Part shown: positions 7,359 to 16,568 of the stretch, one piece after another
Position numbering within the stretch: position 1 is the stretch's first letter
Layout of the letters: every line of letters begins with the position of its first letter
DNA from: DATMBF01 sp035559595
Lineage (GTDB): Bacteria > Bacteroidota > Ignavibacteria > UBA10030
DNA: 64,000 nucleotides
Reading direction: 5' to 3'
Assembly: GCA_035559595.1 (NCBI GenBank)
Contig: DATMBF010000033.1
Span: 1 to 64,000, forward strand
Program-made: the position numbers and the translations under genes
Notes under the pieces: generated by a model
The model's database searches: none
What the model saw: the letters and a program-made list of their open reading frames with translations, nothing else
Told to the model about the DNA's origin: nothing

Positions 7359-8474
7359 TTACTTGCCGAACTGATTTCGCACCTTGTCTTCAATGAATTC
7401 TCTGATCGAACTGCTGAACACCGCTCGATCAAACTTCTCAGCGTGTTTGCGGATGAAATTCTGATCGAAATGATACCGTTCGAGCTTCCGGATCGCTTCG
7501 ATGAGCGCATCAACCGTCTGATCATAAAAGAAGATTCCCGTTCCTCCCTCCTGTCGGTCGATGACAGTTTCCAGCGCTCCTCCTTTTCCAAACGCAATCA
7601 CCGGCTTGCCGGAGGCCATCGCCTCGAGCGGCACGATGCCGAAATCCTCCACTCCCGGAAAGATCAGCGCCCTGCAGCCGGCGTAAAGCTTCGCAAGCTC
7701 GGTGGCCGATCGCCAACCTAAGAACTCCGTTGAGGGACCCGCTCTCTTCTTCAGCTTCTCCATATCCGGACCCGTTCCGACGACCACCAGGCGCGCACCG
7801 AGTCTCTTCGCGGCTTCGATGGCAAGATCCACTCTTTTATAAGGAACCAGCGCGCTGACAATCAGATAATAACCTTCATCCCGGCCAGTAACGGCAAAGA
7901 GCGAGCAATCGACGGGCGCGTGGATGACCTCCGAATCTCGTCCATAATACGATTGAATCCTCCGCGCCACATTCTCAGAGTTCGCGATGAAATAGTGCAC
8001 ACGATCGGATGACCGAACATCCCATTCCTGCAACCTTGGTCTGAAGATCCTCATTGCAGTACGAGTTACCAATCCCGCTCTCCCGGGGCCGAAGTATTCA
8101 TCATACATCTCCCAGACGTAACGCATTGGCGTATGGCAGTAGCAGATATGTAAGGCCCCGTCGCGCGGACGGGCTCCTTTGGCAACACAGTGACTTGTCG
8201 AGATGATCAGATCATATTCCGAAAAGTCGAATGACTCGATGGCACGCGGAAAAAGCGGAAGGTAGTTGCGGTAACGTTCTTCTTTGAAAGGAAGGTTTTG
8301 GATGAAGGATGTCCGGATTTCCATCCTCTCGATAACGTCGGACATTGCCCCCTTGTTGTGTAGCAGAGTGAACAATGTCGCAGTCGGATACAGCTCACAG
8401 AGAACCTCAAGCACTTTTTCCCCGCCACGCATGCCGGTAAGCCAATCCTGTACAAGAGCAACCCTAAGATTCAT
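7359..8474 (-). CDS. Glycosyltransferase family 4 (GT-B fold)
   Basis: Predicted retaining, nucleotide-sugar-dependent transferase of the kind used for polysaccharide or lipopolysaccharide assembly. The 371-residue product starts at MNLRVALVQDWLTG, a usual N-terminal strand with the glycine-rich loop RGGEKVLE. The C-terminal domain has the donor-binding E-x7-E motif within GVEDFGIVPLEAMASG. No signal peptide is seen, as expected for a cytosolic enzyme. A longer frame from 8603 exists, but its first 43 residues do not look like protein. It stands alone, with its own terminator and a divergent hydrolase gene upstream. The sugar donor and acceptor cannot be told. Confidence 0.9.
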   Translation of the reverse strand: MNLRVALVQDWLTGMRGGEKVLEVLCELYPTATLFTLLHNKGAMSDVIERMEIRTSFIQNLPFKEERYRNYLPLFPRAIESFDFSEYDLIISTSHCVAKGARPRDGALHICYCHTPMRYVWEMYDEYFGPGRAGLVTRTAMRIFRPRLQEWDVRSSDRVHYFIANSENVARRIQSYYGRDSEVIHAPVDCSLFAVTGRDEGYYLIVSALVPYKRVDLAIEAAKRLGARLVVVGTGPDMEKLKKRAGPSTEFLGWRSATELAKLYAGCRALIFPGVEDFGIVPLEAMASGKPVIAFGKGGALETVIDRQEGGTGIFFYDQTVDALIEAIRKLERYHFDQNFIRKHAEKFDRAVFSSSIREFIEDKVRNQFGK

Positions 8475-8608
8475 GATGAGAGATGATACGAAGAAATGAA
8501 GAATGATGGAATGATGAGTTGCGAAAAGATCAGGTCGATTCTTTTCGATCGACGCCAGACCGCAACCAGCTATCGACCAATAACCGATCACAATACTCCC
8601 CATTTCCC

Positions 8609-8637
8609 TTGCTTCCCCATCCTCTCCTTTTTATATT
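8609..8637 (+). promoter_or_regulatory. Candidate promoter of the alpha/beta hydrolase gene
   Basis: TTGCTT (8609-8614), 17-base spacer, TATATT (8632-8637); the ATG is at 8661. Confidence 0.6.
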
Positions 8638-8660
8638 GGCTTGCCCGAAGAGTACCTCCC

Positions 8661-9581
8661 ATGTCGATCCTTCTCACGCTTGTTCTTTTCTTCCTCCTCT
8701 TTCTTATCGGATCTGCCTTTGCCGTCCTTGTCATCGGCCCTTTGATACTTCTTCAGCCCCAGCGGCGTACCGAGGCCTGGTACAGACGGTTCACAACCAT
8801 CGTCGAGCCGCGTGACGCCGATCTCCCGCAGGAAAATATCACCGTAACCACGCATGACGGTTTGCACCTCAAAGGATGGCTTGTCTCCAAAGGACCCGTC
8901 GCCCGTGGGACAATTCTGTTTCTCCACGGGGTGGGGGACTGCAAGATCGCCGGTATCCCCATTGCCCGATTGCTTTTCACGCGCGGTTACAATGTCTTTC
9001 TGTACGACTCGCGAGAACATGGTGAAAGCGATGGTGACTACTGCACCTACGGCTACTACGAAAAGTATGATGTGGTCACCGTGATCGATTATCTCGTCAA
9101 AAGAACAGATCTGGAAATTGGAAAGATTGGAGTCTTCGGAACATCGATGGGAGCGGCTGTGGGAATTCAGGCTGCTGTTCTGGATAATCGGATTGCGGCG
9201 GTGATTGCCGAGGCAAGCTTTACCGATCTGAAAACCATTTCGGTTGATTACCAGCGCCGCATCATCAAGCTTCCCTGGCATTTTCTCAGGAATGTGTATC
9301 TTTCGCGCTCTCAAAAGCTGGCATCATTCAAAGCGCGGCACGTTTCTCCGCTGGAGGATGTGAAGCGACTCCGTGCACCGATTCTCTTCATCCACGGCAC
9401 GAACGACACGTTCATTCGCTACACCTACTCCGAGATTCTCTTCGAGCGGGCGAACGAGCCGAAGGAAATCCTGCTCATCCCCGGCGGCGATCATACCAAT
9501 CTTTGGGAGATCGGCGGCCATGTCTATCAACAGCGCATCACTTCTTTCTTTGACAAGCATTTGCAAGACGGCGAGCGCTGA
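8661..9581 (+). CDS. Membrane-anchored alpha/beta hydrolase
   Basis: A 306-residue serine hydrolase with one N-terminal membrane helix (about 3-30). The alpha/beta core follows: oxyanion-side HG in FLHGVGD (88-93), nucleophile elbow GTSMG with Ser162, acid Asp in HGTNDTF, and catalytic His in GGDHTNLW. This arrangement is typical of the BEM46/YqkD-type group of membrane-tethered hydrolases. The substrate is unknown. The start was taken at the ATG at 8661, just after the promoter; the frame extends further upstream but crosses that promoter. It is followed after 19 bases by an M28 peptidase, probably in the same transcript. Confidence 0.9.
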   Translation: MSILLTLVLFFLLFLIGSAFAVLVIGPLILLQPQRRTEAWYRRFTTIVEPRDADLPQENITVTTHDGLHLKGWLVSKGPVARGTILFLHGVGDCKIAGIPIARLLFTRGYNVFLYDSREHGESDGDYCTYGYYEKYDVVTVIDYLVKRTDLEIGKIGVFGTSMGAAVGIQAAVLDNRIAAVIAEASFTDLKTISVDYQRRIIKLPWHFLRNVYLSRSQKLASFKARHVSPLEDVKRLRAPILFIHGTNDTFIRYTYSEILFERANEPKEILLIPGGDHTNLWEIGGHVYQQRITSFFDKHLQDGER

Positions 9582-9600
9582 TTTACAACTTGAGAGCACT

Positions 9601-11883
9601 ATGACTATCCTCCTCTATACCTTTCTCTTCATGTTCCAAACACAAGCGGTGGAGCCCGCTCCTGAGCCAAGAACACCGTTTTCCCTGGATAGCGCAGTCA
9701 CCTACCTCAGAGCTTTCTCTGTCGAGATCAGCTCTCGTCCAATGGGGTCTCCATCTGAGCAACGAGCAATGGAGTACGCGGTAGGGAAATTCAAGGAGTT
9801 TGGACTCTCCGAGGCCACTGTCATGCCGATGCGCAGCGCCCAAAGCTACTCTGCGGGAGGTCTTGTCAACACGAATAGCGGCGTCGCCGTAGGGGTACTC
9901 AAGGGAAAGTCGGGCAGAATCATTGTGATAGGGGCGCACATTGACTCCTCAGAACCGGAGGTTCCGGGGGCAAACGATGATGCTTCGGGATCGGCTGTTG
10001 TCCTCGAACTCGCCCGCGTCCTTGCCAAACGCCAGAATGAGTCCACGATTGTGTTTGCACTGTTCGGCGGGGAGGAGCAGGGGCTTCAGGGTTCGAAACA
10101 CTTCGTCCGGAATTTCCCCAACATCGACAGCGTGAGATTAATGCTCCAGGTGGATATGGCAAATGGAACGGGGTGGATTCTTCCCCTTGTCGATTCAAAA
10201 GCGGGGAGTTCGCCGGAATGGCTGGTGAAAGCAGCCTATGAAGAGTTCCACAATCTCGGGTACACAGGACTCTCTTTTCCGACGCATTTGATGACCTTCA
10301 GTGGAATGTTTGGTGGAGCGATTGGTTCGGATCATGTACCGTTTCTGGAGCGAGGAATTCCTGCAATCGACTTTACAACGGACGTTAATGATCCAATCCA
10401 CACCCCTCAGGATACGTACGAGAATTTCCGTGTTTGGGGATTACAACGATCGGGCGACCTGGTCTACAGATTGGTGGAGAGATTCGACAACGGAATCCCT
10501 GAACAGACGTTAAGTTCATATTTCCTTTTCGATGTTGGTTCGGAACCGTTCTTCATCCCGGAGTGGCTCCTTTGGGCGTTCCTTGTTGTAGCGACTGGTT
10601 TGACAATCTTCGTTTTGTCAAGAAACTGGAAAGAACCGAAACCAACACCATCGCCGAAGTATTCAGGTTGGAAGCTCTTTTTCTTTCTGTTGATCATTCA
10701 GACTTGTGTCTGGCTTTCGGAAAACGTCGTCGGATTGATCAAGGGAGATCGGTTCCCCTGGCTTGCTGACCTCACGGGCTATTTCGCACTGGGATTCATC
10801 GCCGGATGCGTTGGAATCTGGCTTTCATTGCGGCTCAGTCAACGCCTTCGTCTGTCTCATTGGAGCGTCGGTTATTTCCTCAGGAGTGCTGTCTTTCTCA
10901 TTGTGTTTTCCTTTCTCTTGCTCCCTCTCAGCATCAAAGCCGCAATAGCTCCGGCCTTTGCTCTTCTCTTTCTATGTCTCGCATACATTGTTCGACCGCC
11001 GATTCTCAGACTCTTCTTCTGGCTTGTTTCTCCGCACATGATGTTTCGATTGATCTTCTCGGAGGGCTTCGAGTTGTTTGCACGCTCGTTTGTTCTTGGT
11101 TCTCCTCGCGATATCTCAGCCGGGGTTATCATCCATCTCATCTACATTCTTTTCTTTTCGCTCTGGGCATTCCCCTTCCTTTCCGCGTTCGCGGCAATCG
11201 CCTTGAAATCAAGGACCAATCTCCTCTTTTTGAAATCTGTGCGAGGAAGACACGGACTCGCCGTCAGTGTGGTTGCTTTTGTTGCGCTTGTTGGTTTCCT
11301 GGCTTCTCGACCTTCGACGAGCACATTATGGCAGCCTAATCTTACTATCACTCAAAATATCAATTCCGAAACCATGGAGAATACGATTGCTATCGCCTCG
11401 ACAGAATATCTCGGCGGAACTCGTATCTCCATCGGCGACATGGACACCACGTTCTCCAAATGGGCGACATCAGCGACAATCCGCAGAAGGAGTACTTCCA
11501 CGCAACAATGGATTCAGGCACAGCATAAACTTGAAGCAGACTCTGTTGGCTCCCGATCCTACCGACTCTTGACACGAGTACACACACAGCATCGTCCTTA
11601 TCATCTCACCGTCATGTATGTCGCGAGCGGAAAGTCGTTAGAGCGATTTGAATCACCTTATGAATTCTCCGCCTCGACTCGTTCGGCAACATTACGGTGG
11701 TTTTCATTCCCTGATACTGTTGTTGTTATCCCGGCCTCATTCGATTTAGCCGAGGGAGATACGCTGACCGAGCAGATCGAAGCCGTTTTCCCGTTTCCTT
11801 TTGAACCAGTTACCATTCAGGGATTCGCAGGGAATATCAAGCACAGAACTATTTTCTCCTCCTCTGTCCGCCACTTCCGCTAA
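9601..11883 (+). CDS. Membrane M28 family zinc aminopeptidase with large C-terminal membrane region
   Basis: A 760-residue protein with an N-terminal exported M28 domain (about 25-350) and a multi-helix membrane part. Zinc ligands and catalytic residues are present: His113 (GAHIDSS), bridging Asp126 (GANDDASG), Glu158/159 (GGEEQGLQGS), Asp185 (QVDMANG) and the late His in GSDHVPF. Around seven or eight membrane helices follow between about 390 and 650. A soluble C-terminal domain (about 650-760) completes it. This order resembles the ER-type Fxna/Vps70-like M28 membrane peptidases, and bacterial counterparts occur in Bacteroidota. The start ATG at 9601 gives a short hydrophobic signal. Confidence 0.9.
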   Translation: MTILLYTFLFMFQTQAVEPAPEPRTPFSLDSAVTYLRAFSVEISSRPMGSPSEQRAMEYAVGKFKEFGLSEATVMPMRSAQSYSAGGLVNTNSGVAVGVLKGKSGRIIVIGAHIDSSEPEVPGANDDASGSAVVLELARVLAKRQNESTIVFALFGGEEQGLQGSKHFVRNFPNIDSVRLMLQVDMANGTGWILPLVDSKAGSSPEWLVKAAYEEFHNLGYTGLSFPTHLMTFSGMFGGAIGSDHVPFLERGIPAIDFTTDVNDPIHTPQDTYENFRVWGLQRSGDLVYRLVERFDNGIPEQTLSSYFLFDVGSEPFFIPEWLLWAFLVVATGLTIFVLSRNWKEPKPTPSPKYSGWKLFFFLLIIQTCVWLSENVVGLIKGDRFPWLADLTGYFALGFIAGCVGIWLSLRLSQRLRLSHWSVGYFLRSAVFLIVFSFLLLPLSIKAAIAPAFALLFLCLAYIVRPPILRLFFWLVSPHMMFRLIFSEGFELFARSFVLGSPRDISAGVIIHLIYILFFSLWAFPFLSAFAAIALKSRTNLLFLKSVRGRHGLAVSVVAFVALVGFLASRPSTSTLWQPNLTITQNINSETMENTIAIASTEYLGGTRISIGDMDTTFSKWATSATIRRRSTSTQQWIQAQHKLEADSVGSRSYRLLTRVHTQHRPYHLTVMYVASGKSLERFESPYEFSASTRSATLRWFSFPDTVVVIPASFDLAEGDTLTEQIEAVFPFPFEPVTIQGFAGNIKHRTIFSSSVRHFR

Positions 11884-11892
11884 GCCAATCTT

Positions 11893-11996
11893 TTGGCATT
11901 ACCTTCCATTTGCTTCCACTTGACTTTTTCCATTCAATTTTGCTACCTTTGGGTGATCCAACAAGCGGTTTTTCTGCAAAGGAGGAGATAGCCGTG
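11893..11996 (+). promoter_or_regulatory. Promoter and conserved leader upstream of the first SusC gene
   Basis: TTGACT (11920-11925), 18-base spacer, TACCTT (11944-11949). About 25 bases upstream of the -35 box there is a stretch starting TTGGCATTACCTTCCAT that recurs exactly at 17134 before the second SusC gene. The two leaders align without gaps for about 80 bases and again at GGAGGAG...GCCGTG (ending 11996 and 17242). The similarity in non-coding DNA suggests shared regulation or a shared 5' RNA element. Confidence 0.65.
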
Positions 11997-12035
11997 TCAA
12001 GCGTTGTTTTTCTCCTCTTAGATTCCTACCGCTGA
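11994..12035 (+). other. Possible leader peptide ORF before first SusC gene
   Basis: A GTG six bases after GGAGGAG opens a 13-codon frame (MSSVVFLLLDSYR) ending in TGA. It lies inside the conserved leader at the place where the second leader also has a start codon with a good Shine-Dalgarno. The peptide sequences themselves are not alike, so this is only a candidate. Confidence 0.2.
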
Positions 12036-12129
12036 TTCTGATAATCCGAATCTGAAGTACGCTCCGCGCAAAGTAGGCGTGGAAGAATTTCCACACCCCT
12101 TCACCACCACCACAATCATAGGAGGACCT

Positions 12130-15021
12130 ATGAATCAATCGCTCAAGCGTTGGAGTCACGATGTTCCGTTTCTTCGTGGCGCTTTCTTGGCTGCGTTCCT
12201 CCTGCTCGCAGTATTTGCGATGAGCAAAGCGCAGGAAAGCACAGGCGAGATCCGCGGAAAGGTCGTTGATACACGAGGGGAGCCGCTCGTTGGTGCCAAC
12301 GTTCTTGTTTCCGGGACGGCAATCGGCAGCACGACGAATATCGATGGGGAGTATGTCATTCGTCGTGTGCCCGCTGGACAATTCTCCATCGTCGCGCGGT
12401 TCGTCGGCTACAAATCAGGCGTCAAGGATGTTACCGTTCAGGTTGGGGGCACTGTTACGGTGGACTTTGCTCTGCAATCAACAACCCTTCAAATGGATGA
12501 AGTTATTGTGACGGGACAGGGGGTTGCAACAGAGCGAAGGCGCCTTCCAACTGCTGTGGAGAGCATTACATCAAAAGAGATAGACCTCGCACCGGTAAAA
12601 GATGTTGGGCAACTCTTACAGGGACGCATTCCTGGTCTACAAGCGCTTTCCAATGGAGGAATGCCCGGTTCATCCGTGCGACTCATGACACGTGGCGTAA
12701 AATCCGCTTTGAGTCAGCCGACACCTGTAATTTACGTGGACGGTGTGCGTGTAGATAATAACTACCAGGGACGCCTTTCTTCCGGCACCGGTGGACAGAT
12801 TTCCTCTTCAATCAATGACCTCGTTGCCGGCGAAATTGATCGCATTGAGATTACAAAAGGTGGAGCATCATCAACGTTATTCGGAGCCGAAGCAGCGAAC
12901 GGAGTTATCCAGATCTTCACGAAAAAAGGCATCCCCGGCGCAATTCGGTGGAACGGGAATATTACTACCGGATATGATGATCATCCTCTGGACAACATTT
13001 ATTCCGATTACACGAAGCAGAAGTTTTTCCAAAAAGGAATCTTCCAGAGCTATCGATTGGGAGCAACAGGTGGAAACGAGGCGATCTCCTATAATGTCTC
13101 CGGCAAGATTTCCCAGAACACGGGAACTGTCGTTCGGGATAAACTGGACGACAAACTCTACAACCTGTCCAGCGGATTGCGTGTCGTTTCTTCAGATCTT
13201 TCCAGCATCGAGGTATCGGCAAGCTACACACGGAATCAATATGGGATTATCTTCAACGACAATGCCATTGCATCGCTGCTCAACAGTCTCGAGACGGAAG
13301 GACGTTTTGACCTCCCCGGCGTGAACAGGGATAGTTTGTTCGAGCAGTTCCTCCTGCCGGATCTCGGTGAGCAGGTAAATCGTTTTATTTCCTCTGCGAA
13401 CTTCAACTATACACCATTTCCTTGGTGGGACAACAAGTTTACCATTGGTGTCGATTACCGGAAGAGCGAAAACCGACACTACGTTCCTCTCGAGGGTGGC
13501 ACTTTCATCGGAACCGTCGGCGGCTATTTGTTCCGGGCAGATCGCGAATACAAAACCATTACGCTTGCGTATACCGGTTCGTTCAAGCTTCCTGAAGTTA
13601 TGGACATAACACAGGTCCTCACGGTTGGCGCACAAGGATTCCGCGTAGATGACCGCGAGGTGCGGGGGGAAGGGCGAACGTTCCGCATTCCCGGAACAAA
13701 AGATTTCGACAACGCCTCGACCATCTCCGCTTTCGAAAGCAATCAGGAGCTTTTTAGCTACGGATTCCTGATTCAAGATCAGGTAGGGATATGGGATCGG
13801 TTGTTTCTCGATCTTGGTGTTCGATTCGACGGAAACTCCACATTCGGTAAAGACGTCGGTATTCAAGTCTTCCCGAAGTTCGGGGTGGCCTATAATATCT
13901 CCCAGGAGGCATTTTGGCCGGAATTCATCAAGGAATATTGGTCGAGCATGAAGCTTCGCGCTTCGTGGGGTCAAACCGGAACATTTCCTCCGCCGTTCTC
14001 TCGCGATCGGACTTTTGGCGCATCCCAGTTTCTAAATGAGTCCGCACTGACGTTTGGCAACCCGGGCAACTCAGAACTCAAACCTGAGAAAACGACGTCG
14101 ATTGATGTCGGCTTTGATGCGGGATTCCTCGACGAAAAGTTCTCGCTCGAGTTCTCTTATTACAAACAGGTGACAAGGGACGCCATGTTCAGCGTGACGG
14201 AAGACCCGGCAGCAGGTCTTGGCTTCCAGCGAAGGAATGTCGGTGAGATCACGAATGACGGTATCGAGATTACACTCCGCGCCACTCCGATAGACATGGA
14301 GGATGTGCAAGTGAACTTCCGAGGCTCATTTGCAACAATTAACAATGTGGTCAGTAGCCTCGGAGGCGCTGCTCCATTCACGATAGCTGGTTTCGCTTTT
14401 GCTCCGCAGAGAGTGGAAGTCGGAAAACCCGTTGGGATCATCAGAGCAAACAAGCCACGGCTTGAGGTCGTTGACCCGGCGACGGGGCGAATGGGTTATC
14501 GAGGGAATTCAGACGAGGTGTTCATTGGCTCCCCCTTCCCCACTCGAACAATTTCCGCCAGCGCCGAGGTGACATTGTTCCGAGACCTGACACTCTCTGG
14601 TTTACTTGAAGGCGCATGGGGCCATTATGTGCTGAATCAGACCATATCGCGTCGAATGGTGAATGCCCTTAGCAATCCTAATCTCTATCAGTATGTTCTT
14701 GCCCGAATTCCGCAGGTTGAGCCGGGCTCTACGCCATACAACCGTAACACAGCCTCGGCTGTTTTGGTGGAACCGGGTGATTGGTTCAAGTTACGTGAGA
14801 TTGCCCTTCGTTATCGCGTTCCTCGAACATGGCTGTTCGGCGTCAATGGCATGACGTTAGTGGCGAGTGTGCGCAACGTGGCTCGTTTTGGCATCAAAGC
14901 AGAAGACATCGATCCCGAGACAAGTTTTATCCCCAACACAACGATCGAGGTTGGCGGGATCGTCGGTGCTACCGTTGAGCCACCACGGCAGTATCGGTTC
15001 GGTATCGATTTCACACTCTAA
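12130..15021 (+). CDS. SusC/RagA family TonB-dependent outer-membrane transporter 1
   Basis: A 963-residue outer-membrane transporter that would import a ligand with its SusD partner, using TonB energy. After a signal peptide (about 1-37, ending SKAQ) comes a carboxypeptidase-D-regulatory-like domain (about 40-115, GEIRGKVVDTRGEPLVGANV). Next are the TonB-box-like DEVIVTGQG, the plug (about 130-250, PVIYVDGVRVDNN, ending ANGVIQIFTKKG), then a long barrel closing in the usual aromatic end (QYRFGIDFTL). A GGAGG Shine-Dalgarno lies five bases before the ATG. SusD follows after 42 bases. The substrate cannot be deduced. Confidence 0.95.
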   Translation: MNQSLKRWSHDVPFLRGAFLAAFLLLAVFAMSKAQESTGEIRGKVVDTRGEPLVGANVLVSGTAIGSTTNIDGEYVIRRVPAGQFSIVARFVGYKSGVKDVTVQVGGTVTVDFALQSTTLQMDEVIVTGQGVATERRRLPTAVESITSKEIDLAPVKDVGQLLQGRIPGLQALSNGGMPGSSVRLMTRGVKSALSQPTPVIYVDGVRVDNNYQGRLSSGTGGQISSSINDLVAGEIDRIEITKGGASSTLFGAEAANGVIQIFTKKGIPGAIRWNGNITTGYDDHPLDNIYSDYTKQKFFQKGIFQSYRLGATGGNEAISYNVSGKISQNTGTVVRDKLDDKLYNLSSGLRVVSSDLSSIEVSASYTRNQYGIIFNDNAIASLLNSLETEGRFDLPGVNRDSLFEQFLLPDLGEQVNRFISSANFNYTPFPWWDNKFTIGVDYRKSENRHYVPLEGGTFIGTVGGYLFRADREYKTITLAYTGSFKLPEVMDITQVLTVGAQGFRVDDREVRGEGRTFRIPGTKDFDNASTISAFESNQELFSYGFLIQDQVGIWDRLFLDLGVRFDGNSTFGKDVGIQVFPKFGVAYNISQEAFWPEFIKEYWSSMKLRASWGQTGTFPPPFSRDRTFGASQFLNESALTFGNPGNSELKPEKTTSIDVGFDAGFLDEKFSLEFSYYKQVTRDAMFSVTEDPAAGLGFQRRNVGEITNDGIEITLRATPIDMEDVQVNFRGSFATINNVVSSLGGAAPFTIAGFAFAPQRVEVGKPVGIIRANKPRLEVVDPATGRMGYRGNSDEVFIGSPFPTRTISASAEVTLFRDLTLSGLLEGAWGHYVLNQTISRRMVNALSNPNLYQYVLARIPQVEPGSTPYNRNTASAVLVEPGDWFKLREIALRYRVPRTWLFGVNGMTLVASVRNVARFGIKAEDIDPETSFIPNTTIEVGGIVGATVEPPRQYRFGIDFTL

Positions 15022-15063
15022 ATCCACCGAAACGCTCGCACAATTGAATATTTCGAGGAGATC

Positions 15064-16506
15064 ATGACAATGCGAACGCACATCACAGTTCAACAGAAGC
15101 TCGTCGGTGTATTGACGATCTTCTTTCTCATCTTTATGGGAGGTTGTGAGCTGGTGGATCCATCAGATGTGGAAAACCCCCAGATCACAGCAGATAACTT
15201 GTTTGCTAATCCGAACGGAGGAACCACCTCGTTGGTCACCGGTATGCGGCGATATTTCTCCGCAATGATCGGCATCTCATCGTTTATCGGAGACCTTGTC
15301 TCGGATAATCTTGATAACAGAACCTCATTCTATGCGAATGAGCTTTCGTTTCCGCGGACAATCAAGCCGACAACATTCACGTACGGCGATGTGTATGACA
15401 ATGCCCAGCGCCTGAATGCGCTGGGACTTTTCGGAGTCAATACAATCATACCGAATGATGCCTTGGCAACAAACGAGCAGAGGGCAGAGGTGTACTTTTA
15501 TCGAGGTATGGGATTGCTCATTCTGGCCGAATTCTTTACAAACTTCCCGATTCTGGAAAAGGGGCCCCTAGTAACGGCCGCTGATGCTCTTAACGAAGCA
15601 TTGACACAGTTTAACACGGCTCTCTCACTCACGAACTTGAATCCGATGAGAGTGAACTGCCGGCTTGCGAGAGCCCGGGCCTACCGGTTGTTAGGGGACA
15701 AGACGAACGCTGCTGCTGAGGCTAATGCCGCACTGGCACTACCGGGTGGAACGAATCACGTATTCTCGGCTCAATTCGATCCGGCAAACTTGACAGCAAC
15801 AACCTACGCTGCGATGGTTGGCCGAACGTCAAACGATATCCAGCCAAATCCGCGCCTCGACTTTCTCGATCCGAAGTTCACAACAAACGCAACAGCAATC
15901 CCGGTTCTGAAGTCTGAGGAGGCTCACCTCATTCTGGCCGAGATAGCCCTTTCAAACAATGATCTCGCCGGAGCAAAGGCTTCCATGAGAAATGCAGTAA
16001 CCCTTGCACGATCGAGAACGACAGGAACATTTAACGATCGCGACTCACGAACCGGTCGACCAAACGATCCCGCTATGACGGTCAGGGCTGACTCGGCGTC
16101 GACACCGGTTGCAGGGTTAATACAGCGTCGTGGAGGCACATCGATTGTGACGACGTATCCGATATCCTATACGTATCTCACAACCACAATGATTGACGCT
16201 CTGGTGACAAAGGCGGAACATATCCATACGCTGTTCTTGCTGAGGCAACACATCTTCTTTCTTGAAGGAAGGCGTATGACCGATTTAGGAATTCGACTCC
16301 CTGTCACGCAGCGTCAGATCGACGGAAACCCGAACGTCGTCGCCGGCGGTCCCGGAACGACGGTCGTGGTTCCCTCATACATTCCACCCACCGACGAGAT
16401 GCGCCATTTCTCCGTTTCCGGATTGGTTGTGACCATTAAGTGGGATATGAACAAGGTGATCGCAGCCAACATCAGCAGCGTATCTCCTTTGGGAATTACG
16501 CCGTAG
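15064..16506 (+). CDS. SusD/RagB family outer-membrane lipoprotein 1
   Basis: Cell-surface ligand-binding partner of the SusC transporter just upstream. The 480-residue product has a lipoprotein signal with lipobox FMGGC near residue 28 and the family's Asn/Asp-rich N-terminal stretch. TPR-like helices include EQRAEVYFYRGMGLLILAEF and SEEAHLILAEIALSNNDLAG. The Shine-Dalgarno GAGGAG is three bases from the ATG at 15064 and nine bases from the in-frame ATG at 15070, so the latter may be the true start (478 residues). A strong terminator follows at 16519. Confidence 0.93.
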   Translation: MTMRTHITVQQKLVGVLTIFFLIFMGGCELVDPSDVENPQITADNLFANPNGGTTSLVTGMRRYFSAMIGISSFIGDLVSDNLDNRTSFYANELSFPRTIKPTTFTYGDVYDNAQRLNALGLFGVNTIIPNDALATNEQRAEVYFYRGMGLLILAEFFTNFPILEKGPLVTAADALNEALTQFNTALSLTNLNPMRVNCRLARARAYRLLGDKTNAAAEANAALALPGGTNHVFSAQFDPANLTATTYAAMVGRTSNDIQPNPRLDFLDPKFTTNATAIPVLKSEEAHLILAEIALSNNDLAGAKASMRNAVTLARSRTTGTFNDRDSRTGRPNDPAMTVRADSASTPVAGLIQRRGGTSIVTTYPISYTYLTTTMIDALVTKAEHIHTLFLLRQHIFFLEGRRMTDLGIRLPVTQRQIDGNPNVVAGGPGTTVVVPSYIPPTDEMRHFSVSGLVVTIKWDMNKVIAANISSVSPLGITP

Positions 16507-16518
16507 CAAAACGCACGG

Positions 16519-16557
16519 GGCTCGCCGGAGGGAACCTCTGGCGAGCCTTCTTTATTT
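16519..16557 (+). terminator. Rho-independent terminator after first SusC/SusD operon
   Basis: Arms GGCTCGCC (16519-16526) and GGCGAGCC (16540-16547), extended inward by GAGG/CCTC, followed by TTCTTTATTTT. It ends only about 11 bases before the next gene's ATG. Confidence 0.85.
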
Positions 16558-16568
16558 TCAAAAGATCA

